DNA of 64,000 bases from Fragilaria crotonensis (Eukaryota; Bacillariophyta; Fragilariophyceae; Fragilariales; Fragilariaceae), in assembly GCA_022925895.1 (NCBI GenBank), contig JAKSYS010000280.1:1-64000 (forward strand), given 5' to 3'. Of this stretch, positions 21,281 through 35,088 are shown in pieces. Positions within the stretch are counted from its first letter, which is position 1, and each line of letters begins with the position of its first letter. The translations under genes were made by a program, and so were the position numbers. The notes beneath the pieces were generated by a model, which was not told the origin of the DNA, ran no database searches, and was given only the letters and a program-made list of their open reading frames with translations.

Positions 21281-22457
21281 GTGACAGTCTTCCGTTCCCG
21301 AGTGGGTCTTTATGTGGTTTTTCAAGCGTTCGCCGTTGGATCACTGAAGTACGATTCTGTCAATGGTTCAATCTTTCCAATCAACAAGATGCCAAGAGAG
21401 TGAATCTGAAGGACCGCTTTCTTGCGATTTATAGACTCGCCCAGTGAATGTAGGTAATGCTGCAACAGCTCCTGCAAAAGCCTCGTACAGTTTTAGCGGC
21501 TTGACTATTCGAAATTCGAAGTGACTCAAGTCCGAATTCGGGCTTGTCGGGAAGATCCTTGAAACCACAATGAACTCTTTTAGTCTGGAAGCCTGCTGCT
21601 TTGATCTTGAAGGGGCGCGTGGGATTGTAGCGATCTAAACACACACGAAGGGTAACTAGTTCGCCAGCTCTTTTCAGTTCATCTCCGAACTGATATGCTT
21701 TAATGCAGAACACCGTTTGCAAGTACCGGGTACTAACAGTGTGGTGTACACATGATTCCTTGTACAGTATGGTACCAGTACTTTGAACTCGAAATTCCTC
21801 CCGTTCAAACAGCTTTTCACTCTACTCTCTACTGTATATATAGTACTCGAGGAGGTAGTACACTACATGTACCTGGTATCTTTTCTATGATAGTAGAGCC
21901 CGACTAGCTACCGGTAGTATGATAAAGTAGAGCACCTGGTACTAGTACCAGGGTACAAGTACAAGCGTACGTTGTACTTCGTGTGAAAAGACATCTGCTT
22001 TTGGCGTTTGGCGCCGTCGTTCATGTCCGCAGCCTCATGTGTGGTACTACAGTACAAGTACAAGTACTAGGACCAGCCCTTGATTCACTCGACTGCGAAT
22101 TCGAACTGCCAGCTGCTTGAGATCTTCGTGCGAGCGCGGAGGGCAGGCCAGCCCAAAGTCCACGTATATATCGGGCGTATGCCAGACCGGGTTCGCAGGC
22201 AGTTGATGTGAAATGACGCCCTCTTCACCAAAAAAACAAAACTGACTTCAGGTGCTTCGTTCAGTTTTTTGTTCTATTACGATACACAGTATCACTGTAT
22301 CCTTCGATAGAAACACATTTTTCTGAACCATAGGCTCAACTGGAGTAAAGATTTGGGACGATGGTCGTTTATATATTAAAACTAATAACTTTTTCAACTT
22401 CCTTGAACACGGAGCTCGTACCCACAAACTAGTGTTACGATCGAATTAAGAGCTTTT
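21281..22457. other. Spacer between CCT gene and Lsi2-like gene
   Basis: A GTAC-rich tract covers 21725-22080. Open frames on the minus strand at 21368-21722 sit directly upstream of the CCT gene and could be its 5' leader or an unrecognised first exon; they carry no known motif. The last 150 bp are the 3' flank of the Lsi2-like gene. Confidence 0.45.
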
Positions 22458-24375
22458 TTAAGCAGCTGCATCGCATTCTCCAAGCTTCTCGGAGCACTCA
22501 GGAATGAAGTGGAAAGTTGACAGGAGGAAGGTACCAGCATACAAGCAGAAAAGTGTGGACGGAACACCGAATGGGGCATGACGCTCTGAGGTGAAGGTGC
22601 GATCACCAACCTTGGCGGCCTGGGAATGCGACGATCATGTTGGCAGCGGATCCAAGCATGGTCAAGTTTCCGGCAACGGTGGCAGAGAACGACACTTGGA
22701 GCCAGTCATATGGTGAAGCATATGGGAACGTGGCGGCAAGCATCTGGCAGATAGGGACGTTGGAGGCAATGTTGGAAAGGATAGTAATGATGAGGACAAA
22801 CCAGTACACGCAAGGCACGGAGGTCATTTGTTCGGCACATCCACCCATGGTGATGTTGAAGAAGGCCTGTGGAACACCGGTGTCATCGAAGGATCCGATC
22901 AGAACGAACTGACCAATGAAGAGCATGAGAAGCCCATAATCAACTTCGGTGAGGGTGGTTTCGGACTCTGTAACAAGTTCCTCCTCCAAAGGCTCGATCT
23001 CATTTCCGTCCATGTCGTATGTCTTCTTCACTGGGAGTGGGTTGCCTTCAGCGTCGTAATCAGTGTTGTCGGGTTTTGGGTCGTAGTGTTGACGCTTGTA
23101 GGCAGCAACGCACATAAGAAGGGCACCGGCGCAGATTGAGGTCACGCAGACGTCGAGACCAGCGGCGAAGCAGACCAAGAAGAGAGTGACAATCACAACT
23201 TGGATGCGTGACCACAAAGACCAACGTCCAGTATCAACAACATCCTCGCGGCCTTCCTTAGCGGCAGCTTGGCGAGCGTAGAAGGCATGCTCTTGAGCAA
23301 GCATCTCTGGTGTGCGGTTTCCTCCAAACATGATGCCAAAGTTTTCGCCGAATCCGGAAGATCCTGGGAATAGTTCGGGTGCGTAGTAGACGAACATCAT
23401 GGTTGAGTTGATGATGGTCGCAGCGAGGACAGGAAGGATCATGTTTCCGGCGAATTCCAACCAACCAATGTCATCGTATGCAAGGGAAACAATAAGAATG
23501 TTTTGTGGATTACCCGTCATGGTCAATGCAGATCCAATATTGGCAGTTGTGGCGAGCGAGAGGAGGTATGGGAGGGAGTTCGCGACCTTGTGTCTGACGC
23601 AAAGGTCGACGACGACTCCGGAGAAGATGAGAACGATAGAGTCGTTCATCACAGCAGCAGATCCGACGGTGGACATCGTCATGATCTTTGCCGATCGCTT
23701 CCAGTTCACTGGGTCATCAAGAGAGTCACGAAGCTTATCGAAGAGACCTCCGCGCTCCATCTTCTCAAGGTAGATAGTGGTAAGCATGAGACCGAAAAGC
23801 AAGAAAAGTGGTTCCATGATGATCACTCTCTCAGCGTTGAAAGCAGGTCCCTGTCCAGTGAGGACAAGGATGTAGCGGAAGACAACCATGCAAAGACCTC
23901 CTCCGAGTGCAATACCTGGACGTCCAATGGGAAGGAACCAGTTGGGAAACATAAGGAAAACCCAGAAGGCAAAGTAAACAACTGAAATGAAGATTTTTCC
24001 GAAGACACTGAATTCTCCTGAGACATCGACGTGGACATATTCACCGAGGTAACGGTGGCGGCGACGAGTGTATTCCATGACACCTCCTTCGGATTCTGCA
24101 AGGTTGCGCGGTCCGAAACCCTTACGTTGGTAGTCAGCGAGAGCATCGTGTTCCATTGCTTGGACTGCGGCAGTGCGGGCCGCAGCGAGGTTGCGTCGAT
24201 TGATGTGCTTCTCAGAAAGAGCTGGGATCTTGTGTCCCATGGGCCCGAGAAGGGCGGCATTGATAACGAGCACCAGAGCCATCGCAATGACGGCAGGTCC
24301 CCACGTGCGGAAGAAGGAAGCCTTCTTCACTTGCTTGGGAGCCACAGCTCCTTCGACGTCAAAAATTGCTGTCAT
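22458..24375 (-). CDS. Lsi2-like / ArsB-CitMHS family efflux transporter, frame slip near C-terminus
   Basis: This is a polytopic membrane protein of the ion transporter (SLC13/ArsB/NhaD) superfamily. The ATG at 24373-24375 (MTAIFDVEGAVAPKQ) starts a frame of 590 codons. The paired signature loops are ANIGSALTMTGNPQNILIV and VAGNLTMLGSAANMIV, as in plant Lsi2 silicon exporters and diatom Lsi2 homologues. About ten hydrophobic segments are visible, and an acidic loop (DNTDYDAEGNPLPVKK) splits the halves. After NMIVAF the frame as given reads to an early stop (22603). One base away, the natural ending AAKVGDRTFTSERHAPFG...GTFLLSTFHFIPECSEKLG is open to a TAA at 22458. The slip sits beside CCC at about 22622. 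Silicic acid or anion efflux is an inference from family. Confidence 0.78.
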
Positions 24376-25460
24376 TTCTGTATACTGTAGAGGACAAACC
24401 CGTGAGAAGTCGAAGTATGATGATCATCTCGTCGCAAGACTACCAAAGCATTCCCGCTTATTCTACTACGCAAGTTAACGTTGGCATTGGCAGATCATTT
24501 TGTCTCTTTTGTCTCGACTAAAAAGGATGAGATCGTGTCATCGCTGCGCGCGAACTGTTGCCTCCTACAGCTAGCACTCTCACTCGTCGCTCCTTCATGA
24601 AAGAGCCAGCGCTCCAACTTACCAACTTCGATCTCGAGTGAAAAGGCACTTGAGAATTATGAAAGAAGGGATTGATGAAGGGTGTCGGGGTACAATATTG
24701 CTATTGAGTATTGATGGTGCAGCCCAGGTTTTACAATATCTACATGTGACGTTGATAAAGTATACAATTCGAGCGAGTGCACAAGCAATGTATTCGTTGG
24801 TAAATAATCATTGTCTGATTACGTAATTATTTAAGGTTTCTGAGTGATTTATCAGGAGGTGTTCGCAATTTCTCTTCATAAAAACATACTATTACGAATA
24901 CATTCATCCCAGATCAATGCTTTTATATATTACTGAATATGTTTATGGGCATTGGTAAGATTCAAGATTTTGTTGTTATTAATGACTGAAGTAAATTCAA
25001 TGATGAAATCAATCTTGGATATAGCTAAAATTTCTCCAAAAAACGATGGTTACAAAAACATGGAAGTCTGAAGCCTGATCGCGCAAGCCGGTACGTCTAA
25101 TCACACGAAATGCATTGGATGCGATTCATTTCACTCTCATGAGTCCTACAGTACCTTCTACGTCTACTGTAATACGAGTTCCCCGTACACGTACCTCGAG
25201 TATGGCTTCAAAATCAGGTAGGCATACAGTACTAATACGATACGTACTGTACATAGACAGAACGACCGTACGTGGTACACTTGCACTTGTACATAGTACA
25301 GTAACAGGTACTACAAACTACAACACTAGCTAGTAGTATGCAGGATGCATATGACATACATACTACATACTCGGAGTACATGTCAACAAACCTGACGCCT
25401 CCAGTGCGGTACGTGTAGTCGGAGTACTGAAGTCTCTCTGCAATTTCTTCTATTCTTTTG
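24376..25460. other. Upstream region of Lsi2-like gene; GTAC-rich outer part
   Basis: No gene is seen. The first few hundred bases should hold the Lsi2-like promoter. From about 25130 to 25440 GTAC palindromes are dense (GTACATAGTACAGTAACAGGTAC). They stop abruptly near 25440. Confidence 0.5.
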
Positions 25461-26460
25461 GACTACTTTAGTATGTTCATGTCATCTGCAAGTTGGTATC
25501 TTGTATTGATTTCATCCACCAAGGTGTCGGCTTGCCACCATATGTGATGAAGTCGTGCATCTTGAAATAGTGCATTAAAGCTGCTTCCCACAAATTGATG
25601 CTGCATGCGTTTTCCGCGGAGTCTCAGCGTGTTCTTGCTCATCATCAGAATGGAGGAGAGGTATTCAGCAGCTGCTCCGCAGAAGAACAAGAATTGGTTA
25701 AGCTGTGGGCTGTCATGGTCAATCAATTGCAAAGCAAGTGATGCTGCGTGTACATTTATTTCCAAAGTAGGCGCACAAAAAAATAGCGTACAAAGCACGT
25801 ACAATTCAACCTCACGTATCAGGTTCGTGAATCCAGCCATAGTGATATTAACTCAATGCTATTTGCAGCAACTCGGCATGTGTTCAGCACTCCTCCTCAT
25901 CCTCTGGCAAAATATCTTGTTTCCATTTGCCTTGCACCGGAAGGGAACCCTTTTCTTGCAGCAGCTGCTTGTGAGTTGAAAGAAGTGATGAAATCTATGA
26001 TCTCCTCAAGATATTGATGGACATGGATGTAATTTCTATCTTGTTGGATCTCCCTCCTGAAATGTGGGTCCATGTCCAAGATCTGAAACCCTTCAATCAG
26101 GTGGGGGGGGGTTGTACCGCCCTTCTTCTATTCTGAGCAATTGGAGGTATCATGCATTCCATGCATTAGTAACTACATGCATAGTGGTGTTGGTTCTGTC
26201 AGGTACAACTGGATCAGAATGACAGAGTGGAACAGCTTTCAAGGGTGGACAAGAAGACAACATCTTTCTCACAATCCCTTTCCCTCTTTGTCCATATGGA
26301 TGAGCCGGGGAAAGCTACAAACCTGCTGGCCCTTCTTGAATATAGTACTGGAATGTTGTTAAGCTTCTCTAATAAGTTCAAATTTATTCATGTATCTGTC
26401 TCACCATTGTAACAGCAGCCGCCTTGCCACCATACTTGTTTACTAGGACTGCCTCGGAAC

Positions 26461-26911
26461 AATGCACCACTTGGTAGCACTAGAAGGACCTCTTTGCTTG
26501 AGGAGGACCGTGGCTTCTAGCAGTCCACAATCACTTGCATTATACATCCTCACTGTTTCTTTCATGCAGATCCAACCGCCTTTCCCGCCATCTGCGGTAT
26601 AAGGAGGACTCCTGGAAGAGGTCGTTTCAATAGGGACAGCACTAGTAGAGTAAAACAAATATTTTAAACGCACATTCTGGCAAGATCAATGCACCACTTG
26701 GTAGCGCTAGAAGTACCTCTTTGCTTGAGGAGGACCGTGGCTTCTAGCAGTCCACAATCACTTGCATTATACATCCTCACTGTTTCTTTCGTGCAGATCC
26801 AACCGCCTTTCCCGCCATCTGCGGTATAAGGACTTCTGCAAGAGGTCGCTTCAATAGGGATAGCACTAGTAGAGTAAAACAAATATTTTAAAAGCACATT
26901 CTGGCAAGATC
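26461..26911. repeat. Tandem duplication, two copies of ~227 bp
   Basis: Copy 1 is 26461-26687 and copy 2 is 26688-26911, both beginning AATGCACCACTTGGTAGC and ending CACATTCTGGCAAGATC. They differ by single-base changes and one 3-bp length difference near 26605 and 26832. On the minus strand both encode GGKGGWIC[MT]KETVRMYNASDC, so the frame is kept by the copies. Confidence 0.85.
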
Positions 26912-28095
26912 CACGATCACTCCTTGGCATGATGATTTGACTGGAGAATCTTGCCTCTCTTGGTATGCCTGCAAACTGTTGGTATACATGAGGACGAAAT
27001 AACAGAAAGCACCACCTTTCATTACTAAGCCAGAAGCACTTCAATTTATGCAATGCACAGTGAAGACAATGTTTGGAGTCTCATAATTCATTTTGAATGT
27101 ACATTCTGTTCAAGGAAGGTACATCAGCCACCTTTAGAATGGCCCACATTGGTTATGATCTTGCTGAGGAGTCCGACATGGGACTGCCTGGTTCCACCTG
27201 GCAGAATGAAGTTGCAGCCAGTGGATGAAACGTGGACACACAGCTGTTTTGTTTATAGAGGCTTCATCCTAAAACTATTCTCAGGACAAACATGGGAAAC
27301 TGTGACCATAGTAAGTGCTCCTGGCATGCTGGTGTATACTAAGCAATGTTCTGGGATTGAGTTAGCTGCAAATTCAATTTGTCTGTGGTAAGGCGCCAAT
27401 CTTCATATATGAATCTTGATGATATGCCCGGATATGGATGCTTGGAGTTTGTTGATGGGTGATTTTGGAATTCAGAGGACCAGCACTTGTATCTGACGGC
27501 AGCGGATGAATATGATGTTCTGAATGTCCTCACCACGTCTACTACCTGCAGCGGACAAATGAAAATTTCATCAACCCATCTTCTATACATTTCCAGAGAT
27601 TTGGGAAACAAGCCTTTCAGCACCTGCGGTTGACAGCAGAGAGGATCTCAGATAGGTACAATCACAGGTATTGAGAGCAATGCAGCAATAAGTGGTGTTT
27701 GTTTGCGGCAAGCCACATGGCTATGCCTATCCGCAATGGACCTCCAAAACTAGGCAGGTTTATGGTATACGGCCTTCATACAGTGAAACCAGGTGTAGAG
27801 GTAGTAATCAAGTATCAGTGGAACTCAATATACACTGAATTGTCAGGGTGCCACGCGGTTCAGAATAATACTACTAAGCCAAGCTGTGATGGAAGACCCT
27901 GCCAATCTTAATGCCTCGTCATCGCATTCCCGCCTGATGGCGGGTCCTCGCACGTCGACGTTTCTTATCATATCACGATATGCCAATCACTCAGATATAG
28001 ATGTGCAGCAAATTACCTCTTCATGACCCAACACAAGAGGAATAGATTGTTAGTATGCGGCAGCACCGCCACTTGGCTTTCTTGTTAAAGGTGCG

Positions 28096-28368
28096 TCAAC
28101 AGCAAGACTTGAACTTCCGGGTGTCGTGATTGTAACTTTTGCAGTTCTCAATCCCCCTCAGAAAAAACAAAACCACGCGATCGACTGCGACCTGCCACAC
28201 TGCTCGTGATGGATATTGCCCAGTGGTCCAAAGTGGCTGGCCACAACAAGGACATCTAACTCTCCATCCATTTTGGTTGTGGAGCGAAAGGATTCTTGAA
28301 GTCCTCATACGCATGAATAGTACTCTCCTGGGAACCATGGTCAGGATAGAAAAGGGGCATGCAGACAT
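28096..28368 (-). pseudogene. Fragment with CPCC zinc-type motif, possibly transposase-related
   Basis: A 90-residue open frame contains NGWRVRCPCCGQPLWTTGQY, then VDRVVLFFLRG and SYNHDTRKFKSCC. The spacing (CPxCG ... C ... C) resembles a small zinc ribbon seen in multicopy diatom and oomycete transposase-like proteins, but the resemblance is weak. No catalytic domain can be seen next to it. I treat it as a remnant. Confidence 0.3.
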
Positions 28369-31300
28369 CTCAGGACAGGTGGAGTTAAATCATTCTCCTG
28401 TAATTAATGAGAATGTGCTGCTTGATTACATCACAAGCCACAATTACAAAGATGCATTGGCAACGGCTTGAGAATTTGATGCAAGAGAAGCATCATGCCA
28501 AGGTACTACGACAGTCAGACGAAACGCAGCATGGTTGGGAAATTTCCACAAAGACCAAGAAGAAAGCATTGTTCACATGTGCAGGACCACATGACGTCCT
28601 ATTGACACAGCCTCTTCGACAAGGATCTCACAGGATGCGCATCCTCCATATTACTTGCGGCAGTCAACGCCAACCAGCATGATACTAACAAGCCGTCAAA
28701 TAACTGACCAAGAGCAGCCCCACCGCGATCTCACGGATACAATGAAATTATATTCTTGCCACTGCTGCACCTGAATAGTAGGATGCCACACAATGCCAAT
28801 ATACTGCCTCTTCTGAGTGTTTTGCTCCAAGATAGACATCAATCGTTTCAATTGGCACAATGGTGGTAACACCGTTACCGTCTGTTCTTTCTTTGTTTCT
28901 TATAAGCGAAGATCCGACAAGTGACAAAAACTATACTTGGAATAATTCTTTCAGCTCAATTATTAAGTTGCAACAAGGCAGTCAGAAACAAAGAAAGAAA
29001 GCACAAGTGAACTAGATATTCTGGGAATACAAGGAATTCTGATTTTTGGTCAAGACAATAGTTTCTTTGCACAATATCTCCTTGGGTCCAAGACATGGGT
29101 TGGCTTGCTTGGAAGGCAAGCGCCCATTCCATACAAACCTGAAGGTGATTGTGCAAGGCGTTTGACAAACAAGGAACAAATTGTAAGTTCAATTAAAACA
29201 ACAAGGTTTGGAAAGAAGTACTATCTTCATGCACGCCCTGCAACTTAATGAAAACATTCGACAAGCCATATTTGGCTCATTTGCTTGCCTTTGTAAAGCA
29301 ACTATTCATTGGAACAAACAATACGGAGGCATCACCTTTGACTCACCTTAACTTGCTTGGTTGCCATATGTAAAGTAATTCTTCATTGGAGCCAATGGGA
29401 TCATACTTGGAAAGCTTTCTCTCGATTTTATCATGACGACACCCCAGTTTTAAGACATTCTTGTGAAATGAGTGTGAAGGTGGTGGCATGGACCATGGAT
29501 GCCGATTCATACAACTATTTGATCATAGCCGAGGCCATGCCCAGAATCCGGATTTGCTCCTTAGGAGAAGCTACTGTCAGATCACTGTGGTGGTACCATT
29601 CAATGGCAAATGGAGGAAAAAACATTTGTAGAGGGGGACATACTCGGTTTATATATTGAAGTTGGTGGTACCCAATCGGACTTGACGGACAAGGCCAAGA
29701 GCCAATACTGGTCCATGATACCTCTCAATTGAGGAAACTGAAATGTGGTATCACAATAAGAAAAAGCAGATGAATTGAGAAGACAAAAAACTCTGAACCT
29801 TTCCAGAATGAAGAAAACCGATGCTCCGTTTGTGTCTTCCAAACAAGAATGCATGCCATGAGCTTTAACAACATGATGCTCATGCAACAGGAATAAGTGA
29901 GCTACTCTCCCATTGCCGTGATGTTAACCTTCATCACACCAAGTTACCCCCCGCACTTGTGGTCAAATTGACCATGTTCTTAAACAAGTGATAAACATCT
30001 CGAGTGCTGTCGGATTGAAGGGGTACTACATTTGCCTGGAGTGTCAACAGGGTTAACATAATTGAATGGTCAGATTATGTAACTCAGTACTAGAACACCC
30101 CATTTCCCAGTCCTAATATCAAATAAATGCTCAACCTACTTTATCTAGTTATTACAGTCATTTGCGGAAAATGCATCAGAGTGAGGAATCCTTCTCTCCC
30201 TTGAACCCTCTCATGTTGACTTTCTTCGATAAGAATAGCAATTAACGGCTGTGTTAGTTTGTGTAATCACTAGTGATACTCTTGGGTATACCTTGCTGAC
30301 CAATTGTTGATTGCCCAATCTGCCTTACATAAACCAATTCTGAATCTTGACCGAATTTCTTGAAGCCCGTTTAGTCATATGAGTCCTCGGCTTTGTCGCC
30401 GTTCTAAGTACGGTTGTGTTGTCTGCCTAATGATGTTGTCTCATTACCACACATGCATACTTTTCTAATCCTCCTAGAGTAAGAATTGGATGGCATCAGA
30501 ATCTGGAACAAATAGTTTTGTCTCTCTCACCAAGCATGCATCTTGTGGTGTTGGTCCTGTCATGATTGTTGGCAATTTGGGATCCGTCGCGCGGCTGTGT
30601 GTCAACCTGATTTCCACAATGTTCTCCTGTTGCTTGTTCATCCGCAGGGTCTGCAGCCATTGTGTAGAAAGTTTGTCGATTTCTTGTTCACACCAAGTGT
30701 GCTGTCCGGGACTTGGGTGTGGAGGTATCTCATGAACATGATGTTGCTCCTCCCCCATCCACACCAATCTGTATTGCCCTCACCATCAAAAGGCCTAGTT
30801 GTTGCTAGTACTTCAACCCTGAGCTGTCTACTAAGCATCAACTTGGAAATGATGTGTTGGAGTCCATCCAAGTCTGTTATTGTCTGTAATTTTCTGCCTT
30901 TGAACCTGAGGGTGGTCTTTGTTCGGCAACACCTGCCTCACCGTGCTTCCTGAACCGAACGTCACGCACCCTGACTACCGACGTGAGCCGTCTGCTCCTA
31001 TGTCCTCTGAGTACTCGCACGACCTCATGGCAAAGAGAAGGCGGATACCAGGAGCTGATCGACCGCAACATCGACCTCATTTCTTGTCCAGGACCGAACC
31101 TTCTGTATCACTTTCAGTGGGATGGCTTGTTGGTTCACTGTTTGTCCCAGATCCCAGACCATTGTGCACATACTTCTTCAGTTGCTGAGCTAAAACAGGG
31201 TTGAGTCGTCCAGTGGCGTCGTGGATTGGGCTCTCAAGTTTGTTAAGCCAAAAGGTCTGAGCCACACCATTGAGTGTGGCACAAATGGTACCGGACATGG

Positions 31301-34300
31301 ATCAATAGCCAGCAGCTGTTGCAGGTAATCAGGAGCAGAAAATCCGTCCATCCCAAAGGGCGGCGGTGAAACAGTCAAATGCTTCTGATCTTCCTCTTCC
31401 TCTGAGTCTTTGGAGAAAAGGGTCAAACTCAATTCTCACTTGTCTGAGGAATCCTTTGTAACTGCGCAAGCTCCTACTATTGTATATGGTGCGGGTTGAG
31501 TTGGAAAGATCTGCATTTTGGGGAGCAATTGCAGCCCACCGCCAATCTGCAAATTCAGCATGGCAGGCTAGCTACAAGGGGATAATTCTGGAATTCTGGG
31601 GGACAAAGGGTGAGCTGTATTCTTTGACAACAAGATGCTGGGTCAATCTTGAGTCCTGCAGTACAAAGTCCTTCAATGGCATGTCCTCCCCTTGTTCCCC
31701 TTGCCCGAGAATCACTGGGCTGTAGTGGTCAATCTTGTTTGTTAGGAAGATGTCAGTGAAGGCCTTGGCAATTGTGGATTGCAGCGGGCAGCCAGTCATC
31801 ATCAAGGCTCAACTTAGACAGCCGCTACAGCATCACGCTCAGCAGAACTCTGATAAAGGATGCTGAAGAAAGACATTTAAACAGCATGAGCATTTACCCT
31901 TCGTCCATCTGCATGACAGTTGAAAGTGTAGGCATTAAAGCAAGCGGCAATGGTGGATCATATGACCAGCATGACGTGTGTGGCTCCACTTTAGATGATA
32001 ACATTGAAGTTGTAAGGCTGCGGAATGTGTAGATTATTTAAATTTCTGATAAAAAGTTCTGGTAAAGAGGAGTCTGCCATTGCAGTGGTGTATCTAGAAT
32101 CTGATAGAACCAATCAATACCATGTTGGATTCCTGCAGCGTTACTTTGTTGCTCATGGAGGTTGTTTGACGGAGTTTGGCGCAGGTCCCAGAGGTGTAGT
32201 CCATCACCAGTGATAGCTCCATCAAGCAGAAGAATGTTGTCACAGTACGGGTTGTTGCCTTGCTTCTCTTGTATCCGAAATGCCAAAAACTGGGACGAGT
32301 ATGAGGAAGAGGAGGAAGAGGATGCTACAAGACTACTACTACAAAGCAATGACGCAATCGCTGTTTATGATGATCCTCCAAGTGCTTTGCCAACAGCTGT
32401 ACTAGTACAGCAGGCAGGAGCAGACAGCAACAATAAATGTACTAGCATCAGCACCACCACCAGCCGTTAGAGCTCAGTAACACAGTGACAGTGGTCGGAC
32501 AAATAACGATGAAATGTAGCAAAACGATGTCGTCACGAGAAAGACAAAAACGACAGCAGCAGCAGTGAGTAGTAGTTGACACAACAAAACATAGTACTAG
32601 ACACCGTTGTCGTAATAATGAGAAAACAAAGAACTTATTGCTATTCTTCTAATCATTGTAGTGATCAGCATTCAAATTTGTAGCTTGTTGTCTGACTCAG
32701 GCCGGTGTAAAACCAGGAGTAATCACTGTGCCTCCAAGCATTTTTGACAATCTGACTTGAAAGGTTCGATTCGGCATAGAGTACACTGCACAATGTCCTC
32801 TCTTGTTGCTGGGCGGGGATGATGTTCCATGTGCAAGTCCTTCCTCAATCATCCAATCCTTCCACTAATTGCGAAGCCTTCTTGAACAGTTTGTTGAATC
32901 CGATGTCAACAGGTTGACACAACGCAGCGCACCCCTTGGGGTGTGCTCTACCTCAACCCCTAAGTCTTGTATCTTAGAGATAACTGAGGCCATCATGTGG
33001 CAGCGGTATTAATCTAAGAAGATAATAGTATAACACCAGGTGGTGCACTCTTGATGTGTGGGCAAGTGACTTGGTCAACTCACACAATCATTTCATTTTC
33101 ATCCATTCACGCATTTGTTGCCTGGCACAAGTATATCATATTACTGTCATAAATAGGGGAATTTGCGCTGAACAATACGCCCATTGCAAGCTGCAAGCGC
33201 ACTTGAAAATACTAAGAGGTCTCAAAATCTTTCCAGATGCAGTGCTGACAGTCATGGCAAACGTTGCATGCTTCGTGTCGTTCGCGGATTTCCTCCCATG
33301 AACGGTCCTCTTTCCGACAATTTCGAGCGTTTTCCTCTAATCGTATGTGAAGGGGACTGGGTTTGATCCATCATATTCAATATAAATTCTTGGTGTCGCC
33401 AAGGCTGATCAATCACTTTTGGGTGTGCAACAATTATGATGAAGTCTATTGCCTCAGCGGCTGCAGTCTCTGGAGGCAAATGTTGAAATTTGTTAGCACC
33501 AAGACAAAAAAACAAGACCCTGCTGACTGCAGACAGATCGTAGAGCCAAATGGCACTGACAACTCTGGACTTCAGCAGAGCAAGTTGTGGTATAATTTGC
33601 TGAAACAGCCATTCCTTGGTCTCGGTGTTCAAAGATGAATTGTAGAAGATCATGATCTTTACAAGTTTCCAGACAGGAACAATGGCCGTGACAAAGAGAT
33701 TTTGCCTTGACATTCCTCTGTTGTGTCATTTCATCACAATGTCTCATCGATTGTAAATGCATTGAGAGATGTAGTACGTTCACTTCTTGCATGCTTCCCG
33801 TTGAGTCATATCATCGTTGTCCATACTAAGCCGCTGCTCGTGGAGAATAAATGGCATCTATCTTTCCTTGAGAATCGCCAGAGACTTGTAAGCAATGCTG
33901 GAGCGTTGTCTGCTTTGTCACCATTGGTCGGTGGCATGGGCGGTCCATCGTTATCCGAAGTCATCTGGCCTGCTGATTGTGCAGGGAATGAAATGGAAAT
34001 AATGAAAGGAAGTACAAGAAAAACTACGTAAAATTCTTATTGAGCAATTCGGAATGGCCGCGCAATCAAGCTCGCGTGCGCCATTTATTTGGTGTATCAC
34101 CAGGTATGTGGTACAATTGTATGTCCAGTGAGTGAGCCCACCGTTTGAATTGGGATATATGTATATGTGTCTGGTGAGTTGTCTACGTTACTGACTGGAA
34201 AAGTACGAAGTAGTATGTGTTTCTACCGTCATGCTGTTGATTTTTGCTGAGAATTCAAAAGGCAACTTGTACATTCCAGAACAAGGAAAATAGCAGTACA

Positions 34301-35006
34301 TAAGCATTGGTCAGAAAAGTTCATGTATGTATTCCCAAGTGCTTAACTTCCGGAATTTATGGTAGTCTTTCTGCTTTGGTTTGACCTCTTGCATGCCTTG
34401 TACAATTGTCTTATAAAGCATTAAGCATTACTAGGGATGATGAAGGCGGCGTGAGTCAGTCGTCCGAGGGTTGTCTCCAAGTCATCAGTTGTCACGTGGG
34501 CATGGACCGGGACCAGACTTTGTGCTTTTCCTGTGTCAGAGCAATGATGAACACCAGCCTGGTGTTGACCACCCAGTCGAGGATAGTCATCCGCACAGAC
34601 GGCTTTTGCTCCAGCCACGAACTTCGCGATGGGGAGACTACTCTAGTGAGCCCTGCGGAAAGACTCTTGTTGTCTTTCCGGGTCGTGTGGGATCCCCACC
34701 AGGTGCAGCCCCAGAGCTGCGCTTCTTTCTGCCTTGCAACGATTACTAAAGTCCCCGAAAATGTCGTCCGCGTACTTGCAGTCGTATCAAGAGAGGTCTT
34801 AGTCATTGTGGGTGGAATAGTTCACCGCAAAGCAAGGAGTCAGTTTTCCCATAATTTCCTGCCTGATTGGTCGACCCCTTGTCATTGTCCATGGCTTGCC
34901 TGAATCAAGTAGATGCTGGATGCTGGTGTGGGAAGTGGAAAACCTTCGGGTCCCAATCTGTCCTGGCTTCTGACGAGGTCGTTTGCATGGTCCTTGATCA
35001 CCTCTG

Positions 35007-35088
35007 ACACACTTGCTCCACAGGGATGGGTTTGGCGTGCCCCTAAGACACACTTGCTCCACAGGGATGGGTTTGGCATGCCCCCTAT
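35007..35088. repeat. 41-bp direct repeat, two copies
   Basis: ACACACTTGCTCCACAGGG starts at 35007 and again at 35048. The two units differ at one or two positions (GGCGTGCC versus GGCATGCC). It lies inside the fossil retroelement region. Confidence 0.8.

Larger units (their letters stand above)
25461..30470. other. Gene-poor block, unassigned, probably old element remnants
   Basis: Five kilobases without a recognisable host gene. Many frames of 60-130 residues appear on both strands, none with introns or start context. GTAC palindromes are nearly absent, so the base pattern differs from the rest of the window. Minus-strand pieces such as 25463-25840 (about 125 residues) look protein-like but match nothing I know. 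A 227-bp tandem duplication and a CPCC zinc-type fragment are listed separately. CCCGCCTGATGGCGGG forms a small hairpin near 27930. Decayed transposons are the likeliest source. Confidence 0.4.

Noticed and set aside
21368-21722. Possible extra upstream exon of the CCT gene
   Set aside because: No family motif and no clear splice pair joining it to the ATG at 21280; noted only as possible leader.
32755-32790. AGGTTCGATTCGG considered as a tRNA B-box
   Set aside because: No A-box, acceptor stem or cloverleaf could be found at the proper distance.
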